From the NCBI GenBank assembly GCA_018242685.1, contig JAFEBM010000007.1:1-64000 (forward strand): a stretch of 64,000 nucleotides of DNA, given 5' to 3'. The notes under the pieces are model-generated. The model searched no databases and was not told where the DNA came from. It saw only the letters and a program-made list of their open reading frames with translations. The stretch comes from Nitrospira sp. (GTDB lineage Bacteria; Nitrospirota; Nitrospiria; Nitrospirales; Nitrospiraceae). Of this stretch, positions 42,605-51,598 are shown one piece after another; position 1 is the stretch's first letter; each line of letters begins with the position of its first letter. Both the position numbers and the translations under genes were made by a program.

Positions 42605-44116
42605 TCATCGTGACAGTGACCCACTCTTTGTGGCCTGCGCGGCTAGTTTACTGTGCTTCATCCCATAAGCGGCATACACGAGAATGCCGATGATCGTCCA
42701 TGCCACAAAACGGATCCATGTGACCCAAGGCAAACCAGCCATCAGATAAAGACATGCTGTTATGCTCACAATAGGCACGAGAGGCATCAAGGGAAGGCGA
42801 AAGGGCCTGGGCAGATCCGGCTTTGTGTACCGGAGCAACATGACACCAAAGCAGACCAACACAAAGGCAAAGAAGGTTCCAATGTTGGTCATATCGGCCG
42901 CTTCTCCGATCTGGAACAACGCCGCCATGATCGCGACGGCCACTCCTGTTAGAATCGTCGCCCGATGTGGGGTTCCGAATGTTGGATGCACTTTGGATAG
43001 TCCGGGGCTTACGAGTTGATCGCGTGACATGGCAAAGAACACGCGAATTTGCCCAAGCATCATGACGACCAGCACACCCGTAATGCCCGCTACGGCTCCG
43101 ATGGCCACGATGGCAGCACCCCATTTGAACCCTACGAGGCTGAGCGCTTCGGCCACCGGTGCATGAATGTCAATTTGAGATACCGGGACCAGGCCGGTGA
43201 TGACTGCTGCCACCGAAATATAGAGCACGGTACACACAGCCAACGAGCCAAGGATACCGATCGGAACATCTCGCTGAGGGTTCCGAGCCTCTTCTGCAGC
43301 AGTTGAGACAGCATCGAACCCAATATACGCAAAAAAGATGATGGCCGCCGCGGCCCGAACCCCCTCGAATCCGTTGGGCATGAAGGGCACCCAATTGTCG
43401 GCGTTGACAGCGGGAGCCCCAACCGCGATGAAGAAGAGAATCACCCCCAGTTTGAGGAGCACGATCAGACCGGCCACGCGCGCACTTTCTTTGATTCCTA
43501 TCACCAGGAGGGCCGTGATCAACAAGACGACGATCGCAGCCGGAAAATTAGCGATACTTCCCTCCGGTCCCCCAGCCCAATGCGGTGGATTGATTGCCCA
43601 ATAGGGCAGCTCCAAGCCCGCAAGCTTCAGTAATTTATTAAAATAGCCGGACCAGCCGATGGCAACCGCCACACACGCCACACCATATTCCAGGATCAGA
43701 TTCCACCCCGTGAGCCAGGCCAGAAACTCACCCAGCGTGGCGTAAGAAAAAGTGTACGCTGACCCCGCGACCGGGATCATCGCTGAAAATTCGGCATAAC
43801 ACAGCGCGGCTAATGCACAAGTGACGCCGGAAAGAATGAAAGAGAGGATGATCCCTGGTCCCGCTCCCGGCCTGTGCGCATCACCGACTATGGCGGTACC
43901 GATCAGGACGAAAATGCCGGTCCCAATAATCGCGCCGATCCCAAGCGCCGTAAGATCCCACGCCGTCAATGTTTTCTTGAGACGATGCTCCGGATGGTCG
44001 GCGTCGGCTAGGATTTGATCGATAGGTTTCGTTCGGAAAAGTCGGCTGCTCACGATTGCTCTCGAGCCCAACGTGCCGGGATTCGCCGTGATGAGGTCAA
44101 TGGGCTGCGGCTCCAT
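42605..44116 (-). CDS. APC-superfamily amino acid permease
   Basis: 503 residues with about 12-13 membrane helices. ALGIGAIIGTGIFVLIGTA is the TM1 substrate/Na+-site motif of the family, and YAELSA-like CYAEFSAMIPVAGSAYTFSY is TM3 with the cytoplasmic signature. The short GFDAVSTAAEEARNPQRDVP in TM6/loop is typical of the cationic amino acid transporter branch (YfnA/CAT-like). The substrate cannot be assigned more closely. It lies 68 nt downstream of the C26 hydrolase on the same strand, which may point to use of amines or gamma-glutamyl compounds. Confidence 0.9.
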   Translation of the reverse strand: MEPQPIDLITANPGTLGSRAIVSSRLFRTKPIDQILADADHPEHRLKKTLTAWDLTALGIGAIIGTGIFVLIGTAIVGDAHRPGAGPGIILSFILSGVTCALAALCYAEFSAMIPVAGSAYTFSYATLGEFLAWLTGWNLILEYGVACVAVAIGWSGYFNKLLKLAGLELPYWAINPPHWAGGPEGSIANFPAAIVVLLITALLVIGIKESARVAGLIVLLKLGVILFFIAVGAPAVNADNWVPFMPNGFEGVRAAAAIIFFAYIGFDAVSTAAEEARNPQRDVPIGILGSLAVCTVLYISVAAVITGLVPVSQIDIHAPVAEALSLVGFKWGAAIVAIGAVAGITGVLVVMMLGQIRVFFAMSRDQLVSPGLSKVHPTFGTPHRATILTGVAVAIMAALFQIGEAADMTNIGTFFAFVLVCFGVMLLRYTKPDLPRPFRLPLMPLVPIVSITACLYLMAGLPWVTWIRFVAWTIIGILVYAAYGMKHSKLAAQATKSGSLSR

Positions 44117-44184
44117 CTGAGGTCAAAGTATCGCAGGGGACCACAGGAGCAAGTTGGTTGTGATGGTTGAATGGTCCTGAGAGC

Positions 44185-44931
44185 TCATGCGCGCGTCCGG
44201 CGGGCCGTGTGTAGCAGGGCTTCAAACAGTCGCCGATGGACCGCATGCCGCTCGAACAAGAATTCGGGGTGCCATTGGATAGCGAGTAGAAATCGATGCG
44301 TGGGGGATTCGATCGCTTCTATAATCCCATCGGGTGCCACCGCACTTGCCTTGAGCGACGGAGCGACGGTCTTGACCGATTGATGGTGGGAACTATTCAC
44401 CATGAGCTTTCTTCTTCCGAGCACCTTGTTCAAGAGACTCTTGGGCGTCACCGTCACTTGATGAGCAACATGGATCGCCTTCGCTTTTTGACGATGATCC
44501 AACGCACCTGGAACTTGTGCAGGAATGTCCTGATACAAACTCCCTCCCCAGGCGACATTCACCGTCTGCATCCCTCCACAGATTCCCAGGAGCGGAAGAT
44601 CCCGTCTCCTTGCTTGATGGACTAACTCCAATTCAAAGTCGGCGCGGCGCTCACTCACAAGCGGAAATTTGTAGCGCTGCCGCTCTCCATAGAGACGCGG
44701 TGGAAGATCCGGTCCGCTGCCGGTGATGAGCAGCCCATCGACACGGTCAAGAAGCCGCCGTCTGGCAGAGGGTTCCGCTACTAAAGGAAGGATCAAAGGA
44801 ATACCGCCGAGTTCTTCAACAGCTCGAATATAACGAGCCCGCAAGAAGTAGGTTGGCTCTGGCCCGCCCATATCCTTCCTATCACCGGCATTGAAGTCGG
44901 GAGTCACGCCGATGACAGGCTTCATACTCAA
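44185..44931 (-). CDS. Class I glutamine amidotransferase-like gamma-glutamyl hydrolase (peptidase C26, PuuD-like)
   Basis: 248 residues. The nucleophile elbow is LLGICGGMQTVNVAWGGSLY (Cys), and the catalytic His-Glu is in LAIQWHPEF. The family includes gamma-glutamyl-GABA hydrolases of putrescine breakdown. The start overlaps the previous gene's stop by 4 nt, so the two are coupled. The permease follows. The activity is inferred from family only; the specific amine is unknown. Confidence 0.85.
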   Translation of the reverse strand: MSMKPVIGVTPDFNAGDRKDMGGPEPTYFLRARYIRAVEELGGIPLILPLVAEPSARRRLLDRVDGLLITGSGPDLPPRLYGERQRYKFPLVSERRADFELELVHQARRRDLPLLGICGGMQTVNVAWGGSLYQDIPAQVPGALDHRQKAKAIHVAHQVTVTPKSLLNKVLGRRKLMVNSSHHQSVKTVAPSLKASAVAPDGIIEAIESPTHRFLLAIQWHPEFLFERHAVHRRLFEALLHTARRTRA

Positions 44932-45320
44932 TGCGCAGGGTCGTTCATCGGTGCTGGTGTGGCCGGCGTCTCCGCATTTTCGGCGGCAACGCCCAGGAAA
45001 CGGACCGGACGATCGCCGTTGAGATGCTCCGGAGTAATGACATAGGTCCCGAACATGCTGGGGATCCAGATACTTTTTGCCGTTGGTTCACTGAATCCTG
45101 AAAAAAGATAGGCGAGACCTCCGACGATTCCACCTCCAATCGCAAATGCTGCTTTAAATGGGAAATACAAGATCGTGGCGGCAGCTGAGGCAGCTCCCAT
45201 GCCGGCCCCGGCAGCCGTCCCTTGTTGTGTATCAGCGGACGACGATTGACTCCAAGCAGGAGCAACAAGCACAGAACAGTAGGTGATGACAACGATGAGA
45301 ACCACGATTGGGAGTCTCAC
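44928..45320 (-). CDS. Signal-peptide protein with a Gly/Ala hydrophobic segment
   Basis: 130 residues from GTG 45320, chosen because AAGGAGG lies 8 nt upstream. The signal peptide ends near PAWSQ. A glycine-rich hydrophobic stretch follows (GAGMGAASAAATILYFPFKA and AIGGGIVGGLAYLFSGF), resembling glycine-zipper membrane proteins. A short polar tail ends the protein. The function is unknown. It is translationally coupled to the C26 hydrolase (ATGA overlap), an unusual pairing. Confidence 0.7.
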   Translation of the reverse strand: MRLPIVVLIVVITYCSVLVAPAWSQSSSADTQQGTAAGAGMGAASAAATILYFPFKAAFAIGGGIVGGLAYLFSGFSEPTAKSIWIPSMFGTYVITPEHLNGDRPVRFLGVAAENAETPATPAPMNDPAH

Positions 45321-45393
45321 GTGAAGTGCCTCCTTCCTTTTCAAATCGACAACGATGGGATGCATGAACGATCATACACTAGTCCCGGCATGC

Positions 45394-45421
45394 GTTATAA
45401 CAAATTCGCTGCCGAATGCAA
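45394..45421 (-). promoter_or_regulatory. Possible promoter of the glycine-zipper/C26 operon
   Basis: Reverse strand: TTGCAT (45421-45416), 16 nt, TATAAC (45399-45394), about 75 nt before GTG 45320. Both boxes are partial matches. Confidence 0.35.
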
Positions 45422-45440
45422 CCCCTAATGGATCTCGACA

Positions 45441-45929
45441 TTAACAAGATGATGGCCCTGAATGATCAGGGGCTAGATCCAACTCTCCCAAGATGTAGGC
45501 GAGAACATAGTCTACGCGATTGCTGACCTCCTGATCCAATTCGATCGTCAACTCATCGGTTGGGATTCGCTGATTTTCTTGGGCCAGACCCGCCTGCAGT
45601 CTGAGATCGAGCTTGCACCAACAAACTGCTTGTGCGAAGAGATCCGCTATGCGTTCTTGATAGTGAGGACCCTCACGAGGGTCGATTGCCGTCAAACTTT
45701 TGGCGAGGCGATCGGCAAGGCGTATTTTCTGTCGAAGAACCGACACTTGATCGGTGCTCATCTCGACAGAGACCTGAACGCCCGCTTTCCAACTCCGTTT
45801 TTTCACGTTGAACACACAGGCCAGCACGTCGGGATGTCCCTCAACCGAGTCGGGTCCGAAGAAGACCGTGACTCGATAAGATGAAACGTCTCTCGTTGAT
45901 TCTGGAACCATGAGGCGCCATTGTATCAT
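45441..45929 (-). CDS. Hypothetical cytoplasmic protein, unrecognised
   Basis: 162 residues (156 if it starts at the ATG at 45911; no start has a clear ribosome site). YRVTVFFGPDSVEGHPDVLACVF opens what looks like a small alpha/beta fold, followed by a charged helical part with VLRQKIRLADRLAKSLTAID and YQERIADLFAQAVCWCKLDL. No signal peptide or membrane helix is visible, and I recognise no family. It diverges from the M24 peptidase gene, 65 nt away. Confidence 0.6.
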   Translation of the reverse strand: MIQWRLMVPESTRDVSSYRVTVFFGPDSVEGHPDVLACVFNVKKRSWKAGVQVSVEMSTDQVSVLRQKIRLADRLAKSLTAIDPREGPHYQERIADLFAQAVCWCKLDLRLQAGLAQENQRIPTDELTIELDQEVSNRVDYVLAYILGELDLAPDHSGPSSC

Positions 45930-45994
45930 GATTCATACGGAGACTTGAGGGCTTGATTGACGTCCCCGTACCTCGAAGATAAGATGGAAACACC

Positions 45995-47197
45995 ATGAGC
46001 AGCGTGGCTCACCAAACGCGGATCATTGCGATCCAAGAGGCACTCCGAGACATGGGGACTGTAGATGGATGGCTTTTCTATGACTTTCGCGACAGTGACC
46101 CGCTCGCCTATCGGGTTTTGCTTCTTGATCCGACCCAGCATGTCACTCGACGCTGGTACTATTGGATCCCTACGTCGGGAGAACCGATCAAACTCCTTCA
46201 CAGGATCGAGCCACATACGCTGGATGAGTTACCCGGCCAATGCCAGCAGTACGTCTCCTGGGAACAGCAACGTCTATTATTGGCCTCTCTGTTGCGAGGT
46301 CGGCGGCGCATCGCCATGCAGTACTCGCCGTTCAACGCTATCCCCTACCTATCCAGAGTTGATGCAGGCACCGTCGAGTTGATTCGAAGTTTTGGACCCG
46401 AGGTGGTCTCATCAGCCGATCTCGTCCAACGATTCGAGGCAGTCTGGACGGATGAGCAACTAGAATCCCATCGGTACGCCGTGACGGCACTCAGAAATAT
46501 TGTCGACGAGACCTTCGCCCATGTGGCGTCTTGTCTCACCAACGAACGTCCGTTATCTGAATACGGCCTACAACAGTTCATTCTCTCACGTATTCGCGAT
46601 GCGGGTATGACGACATCCAGTGCTCCGATTGCAGCTGTTGATGCCCATAGTGCTGATCCACATTATGGGCCGACTGAGTCGGACTCTTCACTGATCACGC
46701 GAGACAATTTGGTTCTGATCGATTTATGGGCGAAACACACGGCACCGGGCTCGGTCTATGGTGATATCACCTGGACAGGCTATACCGGCAAGCAGGTACC
46801 GGCAGACCAGCGCATGATCTTTGAACACGTTCGGTGTGGGCGCGATGCGGCCCTGTCGTTTGTCCAGGATCAGGTAGCTAGAGGCCGATTTCCTTGCGGA
46901 TGGGAAGTTGATGATGTCTGTCGTAATACGATTCGAGCGGCGGGCTACGGCGACTTCTTCATTCATCGAACCGGCCACTCGATCGGGGAGGAAGTTCACG
47001 GTAATGGCGCCAATATCGACAACCTGGAAACTCAGGACGGTCGTCGGCTCATGCCCAGAACTTGCTTTTCTATCGAGCCGGGAATCTACCTCCCGGGAGA
47101 GTTTGGGATTAGGAGCGAGCTTGACGTCTATATATCGGATCGAGAAGCCGTCGTGCACGGCTTACCACTTCAAACCGAAATCACATCTCTTCTCTGA
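45995..47197 (+). CDS. M24-family metallopeptidase (Xaa-Pro aminopeptidase-like)
   Basis: 400 residues. The N-terminal creatinase-like domain (about 1-160) precedes the pita-bread catalytic domain. The metal ligands are visible: Asp in LVLIDLWAKH, a second Asp in YGDITWTGYTG, His in HRTGHSIGEEVHGNG, Glu in CFSIEPGIYLPG, and Glu in GIRSELDVY. It probably removes N-terminal residues next to proline, although the prolidase and aminopeptidase P branches cannot be separated here. The stop codon falls in one copy of a 13-nt direct repeat (47192-47204). Confidence 0.88.
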   Translation: MSSVAHQTRIIAIQEALRDMGTVDGWLFYDFRDSDPLAYRVLLLDPTQHVTRRWYYWIPTSGEPIKLLHRIEPHTLDELPGQCQQYVSWEQQRLLLASLLRGRRRIAMQYSPFNAIPYLSRVDAGTVELIRSFGPEVVSSADLVQRFEAVWTDEQLESHRYAVTALRNIVDETFAHVASCLTNERPLSEYGLQQFILSRIRDAGMTTSSAPIAAVDAHSADPHYGPTESDSSLITRDNLVLIDLWAKHTAPGSVYGDITWTGYTGKQVPADQRMIFEHVRCGRDAALSFVQDQVARGRFPCGWEVDDVCRNTIRAAGYGDFFIHRTGHSIGEEVHGNGANIDNLETQDGRRLMPRTCFSIEPGIYLPGEFGIRSELDVYISDREAVVHGLPLQTEITSLL

Positions 47198-47231
47198 CCG
47201 TTTCATACCCGACTTCTGCTCTGACCGTTTC

Positions 47232-47261
47232 TTGACACCATGTCTAAGGGGCGGCTAGATT
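47232..47261 (+). promoter_or_regulatory. Promoter for the TatA-like gene
   Basis: TTGACA (47232-47237), 18 nt, TAGATT (47256-47261). A 13-nt direct repeat (47192-47204 and 47219-47231, CTCTGACCGTTTC) ends directly at the -35 and could be an activator site. Confidence 0.55.
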
Positions 47262-47307
47262 CATTCATCCGGCAAGATCCTTTCCCTAATCACATGTGGG
47301 GCCGTAC

Positions 47308-48108
47308 ATGTTCGGCACAATGGGTTTCTCGGAACTCATTATTATTCTGGTCATCGTGTTGATCATTTTCGGAGCGGGCCGTCTGCCGCAGATCGGCGAG
47401 GGTGTCGGCAAGGCATTGAAAGGGTTTAGAAAAGAAGTCAACGAAGTGCCCCAAGCTGCTTCGGGTCAGGACCAGCAACAAGCCGGGCAGCCAGAAGCGG
47501 TTCACGTTCCAACGAGCATCGCGGCGACACCGCCTCCGACCGCAGGATCATCTCAAGCAACGACCAGGCTAAACACTCCCTCTATCCCTGGTCCGGAACA
47601 GACGCCCGGCACCACCGCGTCTCTGTTGTACAATACAGGCCCTCAGACTCCACAAACATCGTCTCCTTCCTCAAATCACGCATCGGCATCCGCCTCCAAC
47701 TCAGTGCTATCGATGGAGGAACGGGCTGCCGCTCTCCCTCCAAGGGCTCATGCTGCGTATCCACCGTTGCCAACCGGTTCCCAAGCAAAAGCGACGGCCA
47801 AACGCCCTTCAGCCATCGTCAATAAAGATGCGGTTGCTCGTGTGCAAGCACAACAAGCTGCACTCAAAGCTAAGCAGGTACCATCAGGGGTTGGAGTATC
47901 CCCCGATGACCTGCAGCATCTCGGAGAAGGTCTTGGAGAGGTCGTGCGAACGTTCCGGCAAGCGGCAACAGACGTGCGAACCAGTGTGGACCCTCAAATG
48001 CGAACGATCCAAGCCGAAATGGATGCGGCCCAAAAGGAAATTCAGCAATCCGTCGAAGCGGCTCAAGAACTACCACCGGTGCAAGAGAACCCCCCGAAAT
48101 CTACGTGA
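47308..48108 (+). CDS. tatA: TatA-type twin-arginine translocase component with a long variable tail
   Basis: 266 residues from ATG 47308, which gives the usual MFG start; a GTG at 47296 is the alternative. One membrane helix ([20 protein letters not shown]) and an amphipathic helix ([19 protein letters not shown]) are typical of TatA/TatB, which form the membrane channel that moves folded proteins. The rest is a 150-residue Pro/Ser/Gln-rich linker and then a second, TatB-like amphipathic segment ([19 protein letters not shown], followed by a coiled coil). TatA is normally 60-100 residues, so this protein is unusual. No tatC lies nearby. Confidence 0.85.
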   Translation: MFGTMGFSELIIILVIVLIIFGAGRLPQIGEGVGKALKGFRKEVNEVPQAASGQDQQQAGQPEAVHVPTSIAATPPPTAGSSQATTRLNTPSIPGPEQTPGTTASLLYNTGPQTPQTSSPSSNHASASASNSVLSMEERAAALPPRAHAAYPPLPTGSQAKATAKRPSAIVNKDAVARVQAQQAALKAKQVPSGVGVSPDDLQHLGEGLGEVVRTFRQAATDVRTSVDPQMRTIQAEMDAAQKEIQQSVEAAQELPPVQENPPKST

Positions 48109-48224
48109 TTCTCATATCAACGGCTCTCCACATTTCTCTCAAATCTTTTCTGACCGATGTGCGCCCGCTTTGCACCACTGCCATACAGACTTGTGGTCGC
48201 TATAGGTAAGCGAGCCTATTCTGA

Positions 48225-48743
48225 TCACGAGAGGTTTCGACTTCGATTCAAAGCTTCAACCAGGCCGACCAATTGCTCCTGTACCTTCTTATCCAACTCC
48301 ACGAACTGAATGCCCATGCCTGGAAACAAAAGATATCGCTCCGGCTTGTTGCGGACCCAGGCGACCTTCGCCTTCGCTTTCAGCTTGTCCCACGGTCGAT
48401 CCGGAAGTGCAAATTCGACCGTCACCTCGGTGCCCGGACTGAGAGGAGCACCACTCTCGATAAAGAGCCCGCCGCCGCCAATTCCCCCGGTTAGGCTATC
48501 AAACTGCTTTCCTTCTGGTGTCGTGTATCGGACCTTCAGGGCCAGAGGCGCACGGGGCTGCGTACGACAATGGGCAAATCGGGCATCTTCACCGCTAACA
48601 AGTACTCGCTCGATAATTGCGCCCCATGACATGCTGCCTAAAGGCTGACCCGAGGTGTCGTGTACGTTGATCGTCTCTCGCCCAGGATCAACAACGAGAG
48701 ATTTCCCTTGATGACCGGCAGTGGAAATGACATGAAACGTCAT
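48225..48743 (-). CDS. PilZ-domain protein
   Basis: 172 residues, with a PilZ (c-di-GMP-binding) domain in its C-terminal two-thirds. The family's GGIGGGGLFIESGAPLSPGT is intact, which is the D/NxSxxG-like binding core in this subfamily (G-rich variant). WDKLKAKAKVAWVRN and FPGMGIQFVEL follow. The N-terminal RxxxR c-di-GMP signature is not a clean match (RAPLALKVRY is the candidate). It is homologous to the protein at 48927-49526; a MITE-like element separates the two. Confidence 0.8.
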   Translation of the reverse strand: MTFHVISTAGHQGKSLVVDPGRETINVHDTSGQPLGSMSWGAIIERVLVSGEDARFAHCRTQPRAPLALKVRYTTPEGKQFDSLTGGIGGGGLFIESGAPLSPGTEVTVEFALPDRPWDKLKAKAKVAWVRNKPERYLLFPGMGIQFVELDKKVQEQLVGLVEALNRSRNLS

Positions 48744-48764
48744 AAAATCATCCCTTAACGGAAA

Positions 48765-48930
48765 CTAGAACCTATCTCAAAATTAAAAAGTACCGCTTGT
48801 TGGGACATCCGTTACGAAAGTCCGTGAGCCGTGATCTCAATATTTCCAAGGATTCTGTCGTGTTCTGATGACCGTAGTCCATCAAGCGAAGCTACTCGGT
48901 CTTTGCAAATCGATTTGAGATAGGTTCTAG
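48765..48930. mobile_element. 166-bp MITE-like element with perfect 17-bp inverted ends
   Basis: CTAGAACCTATCTCAAA at 48765-48781 is exactly inverted at 48914-48930. The four outermost bases, CTAG at both ends, are palindromic and fit a target-site duplication, leaving 158 bp with GAACCTATCTCAAA ends. No transposase fits inside. CTAG targets (YTAR) are used by some IS5-family elements, so an IS5-type transposase supplied elsewhere is a reasonable guess. The right CTAG supplies the TAG stop of the PilZ gene ending at 48927. Confidence 0.7.
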
Positions 48931-49526
48931 GCTGCTTGACTCATGTTCTGGATTGTTTTCACTAACGCGTGTATTCTGTCGCGGACATCTTCCGCTATCT
49001 CAGTAAACCGTACTCCCATTCCAGGACTGAAGGTATATTGATCGGCTTTTGGACAGATCCATGCTACGGTTCCTTTTGCCGGCATCCATTCCTCGGATTT
49101 CTCCAGAAATGAGAACTCCATAGCCAATCTGGTTCCTACAGGAAGAGGGAACTGGCTTTCAATAAATAAGCCTCCGCCACCAATACCACCTGCTCGACTT
49201 TCAAATCTCGGCCCCTCTGGGCTGTTGTAACGCACACGGAATGCAAGTGAAATCCGAGGTTCTAACCGGACTTCCTTCTGAACAGACACCTTACGGTAAG
49301 CGAGAATTTGATCGATGACAAAGTCCCAGGACAAGCTGCCGATTACATCCCCATTGGCGCCTAACAGGACGATCATTTCACGTGCCGCGTCAAGTTCGAT
49401 GACTTTGCCATTGTGCCGAAGACTCAATGAAACAGGGTACTTCACAAGTCCTCCATCCAAGACACGCACGAGGCAAGTATAGCGCGGCGTTTCCGATTGT
49501 CGAGGAAGATGAGGGGTATTGGACAA
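48927..49526 (-). CDS. PilZ-domain protein, paralogue of the downstream one
   Basis: 199 residues with a PilZ domain in the C-terminal half, sharing GGIGGGGLFIESQFPLPVGT, a WMPAKGTVAWICPKADQY segment and FSPGMGVRFTEI with the protein at 48225-48743. RISLAFRVRYNSPEG is the candidate for the N-terminal binding arginines. The N-terminal half is a separate small beta-rich segment (TCLVRVLDGGLVKYPVSLSL). The gene stops with a TAG that lies inside the CTAG border of the MITE-like element, so the C-terminal end may have been set by that insertion. Confidence 0.8.
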   Translation of the reverse strand: MSNTPHLPRQSETPRYTCLVRVLDGGLVKYPVSLSLRHNGKVIELDAAREMIVLLGANGDVIGSLSWDFVIDQILAYRKVSVQKEVRLEPRISLAFRVRYNSPEGPRFESRAGGIGGGGLFIESQFPLPVGTRLAMEFSFLEKSEEWMPAKGTVAWICPKADQYTFSPGMGVRFTEIAEDVRDRIHALVKTIQNMSQAA

Positions 49527-49625
49527 AGAGGGGGAGAGAGCTATCCGGCAGGAAGAGAAATCGATTCTGCCTCCCTACGAGTAATTAGCTAGGGCCATCG
49601 GTTATTTATGGAATTTGGACATTTT

Positions 49626-50882
49626 TTACGCAGTCTTAGCGTCTTTTTCATGTTCAAATATGCGCATTGGTGGGGTTTTGCCCAATATTGCCTCTTCCGT
49701 AATTACCACCTCGACGATCTGTTTCTGAGAGGGGGCATCGTACATGACGTCAAGCATCACTTCTTCCAGGATTGCCCGAAGGCCTCTGGCACCAGTCTTC
49801 TGCGCATAGGCTTTCCGTGCTACCGCTCCCAACGCTCCTTCCGTGAATCGGAGCTTGACCTTTTCGAACGACAACAGCTTTTCGTACTGCTTCGTCAACG
49901 CATTGCGTGGTTCGGTAAGGATACGGATCAAAGCTCGCTCGTCCAACTCTTCTAATGTGGCCACGACCGGTAACCGTCCTACGAATTCTGGTATCAGGCC
50001 GTACTTCAAAAAATCTTCGGGCTGAACCTTAGCCAACAGGTCACCTAACCGCATGTCGCTTCTTCCGCGAATTTCAGCTCCAAAGCCCATAGCTTTTCGA
50101 TTTAGACGCTGTTCGATAATCTGTTCTAGACCGACAAATGCTCCACCACAGATGAACAAAATGTTGCTGGTATTAACCTGAATAAATTCTTGATGCGGAT
50201 GCTTTCTTCCTCCCTGTGGGGGAACATTCGCAACCGTGCCCTCGATCAGCTTCAGCAAGGCTTGCTGAACACCTTCGCCGGATACATCCCGTGTAATGGA
50301 CGGGCTGTCGCTCTTTCGACTGATCTTATCGATTTCATCGATGTACACAATCCCGCGCTCAGCTCGTTCTACATCGTAGTCAGCGGCTTGCAAGAGCTTC
50401 AGAATGATATTCTCCACATCTTCGCCCACGTAACCGGCTTCTGTCAGCGTCGTGGCATCAGCAAGAGTAAAAGGAACGTCAAGATACTTAGCCAAGGTCT
50501 GAGCCAAGAGGGTCTTCCCCGTGCCGGTTGGACCCACCATAAGAATGTTGCCCTTCTGGAGCTCAATATCATCGACCTCTTTTTCCTTTGACGAGATACG
50601 CTTGTAATGATTGTGCACGGCCACAGACAGAATCCGTTTAGCCCGCTCCTGCCCGATCACGTACTGATCGAGGTGATGTTTGATTTCCGCTGGTTTCTTG
50701 AGTTTGGACGAAATCTCTTCCTTTGCCTCCTCCCAGTCCTCTGCAATGATGTCATTACAAAGGTTGACGCATTCATCACATATATACACCGTCGGCCCGG
50801 CGATCAGTTTTCGCACCTCATCACGGCTTTTTCCACAGAAAGAGCACCGCAAGTGTCGGTCCATCTTTTCTTGCTTGGCCAT
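49626..50882 (-). CDS. clpX: ATP-dependent Clp protease ATP-binding subunit ClpX
   Basis: 418 residues. An N-terminal zinc finger ([11 protein letters not shown] and [11 protein letters not shown]) recognises substrates and adaptors. The AAA+ domain has Walker A GPTGTGKT, Walker B YIDEIDKI, the pore loop AGYVGEDVE, and the sensor 2 region [10 protein letters not shown]. It unfolds proteins and feeds them to ClpP. It is the third gene of tig-clpP-clpX, 13 nt from clpP. Confidence 0.98.
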   Translation of the reverse strand: MAKQEKMDRHLRCSFCGKSRDEVRKLIAGPTVYICDECVNLCNDIIAEDWEEAKEEISSKLKKPAEIKHHLDQYVIGQERAKRILSVAVHNHYKRISSKEKEVDDIELQKGNILMVGPTGTGKTLLAQTLAKYLDVPFTLADATTLTEAGYVGEDVENIILKLLQAADYDVERAERGIVYIDEIDKISRKSDSPSITRDVSGEGVQQALLKLIEGTVANVPPQGGRKHPHQEFIQVNTSNILFICGGAFVGLEQIIEQRLNRKAMGFGAEIRGRSDMRLGDLLAKVQPEDFLKYGLIPEFVGRLPVVATLEELDERALIRILTEPRNALTKQYEKLLSFEKVKLRFTEGALGAVARKAYAQKTGARGLRAILEEVMLDVMYDAPSQKQIVEVVITEEAILGKTPPMRIFEHEKDAKTA

Positions 50883-50895
50883 ACACCCTCCTGCG

Positions 50896-51543
50896 TTACT
50901 TGCCTTTAATCCCGTCTTTTGTCCCGTCGCCGGATTCTACTGCTTTCATAAATTTGGGTGGCCTTGTAATGACTTCATCAATGAGGCCGTACCGCTTCGC
51001 TTCTTCGCCGGACATGAAATAGTCCCGCTCCGTGTCATGCGCAATCTTCTCGATCGGCTGCCCTGTGTGCTTGGCCATGATTTCATTGAGGCGTTCGCGA
51101 ATTTTGAGAATCTCACGAGCATGGATGTCTATTTCCGTCGCCTGTCCTTGAAATCCACCCAACGGTTGGTGGATCATCACCCGAGCATTAGGCAACGCAA
51201 ACCGCTTGCCTTTTGTTCCGGCGGTCAATAAGAGCGCTCCCATACTGGCGGCCTGACCGAGACAGATGGTGTTGATCGGAGGCTTCACATATTGCATGGT
51301 ATCGTAGATGCCCAATCCGGCTGTTACACTCCCTCCTGGTGAATTGACGTAGAGATTAATGTCCTTTTCTGGATCTTCCGCTTCCAGAAAGAGAAGTTGC
51401 GCAATCACCAAATTGGCAAAAACGTCGTCAATGGGAGCTCCCAGAAAAATGATACGATCTTTGAGCAGGCGTGAGTAGATGTCATAAGCTCGTTCGCCTC
51501 GATTAGTTTGTTCGACTACGATCGGAACCAGCATATTGCTCAA
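50896..51543 (-). CDS. clpP: ATP-dependent Clp protease proteolytic subunit
   Basis: 215 residues. The catalytic Ser is in [14 protein letters not shown], the His in [20 protein letters not shown], and the Asp in [36 protein letters not shown] and [17 protein letters not shown] are the conserved N-terminal blocks. The enzyme forms the tetradecameric proteolytic barrel. It lies between tig (55-nt gap) and clpX. Confidence 0.98.
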   Translation of the reverse strand: MSNMLVPIVVEQTNRGERAYDIYSRLLKDRIIFLGAPIDDVFANLVIAQLLFLEAEDPEKDINLYVNSPGGSVTAGLGIYDTMQYVKPPINTICLGQAASMGALLLTAGTKGKRFALPNARVMIHQPLGGFQGQATEIDIHAREILKIRERLNEIMAKHTGQPIEKIAHDTERDYFMSGEEAKRYGLIDEVITRPPKFMKAVESGDGTKDGIKGK

Positions 51544-51598
51544 TTCCTTTCCCGGACAACTTCCGGCGGCTACAATTCAGGTACAACAATCGTCGCGT

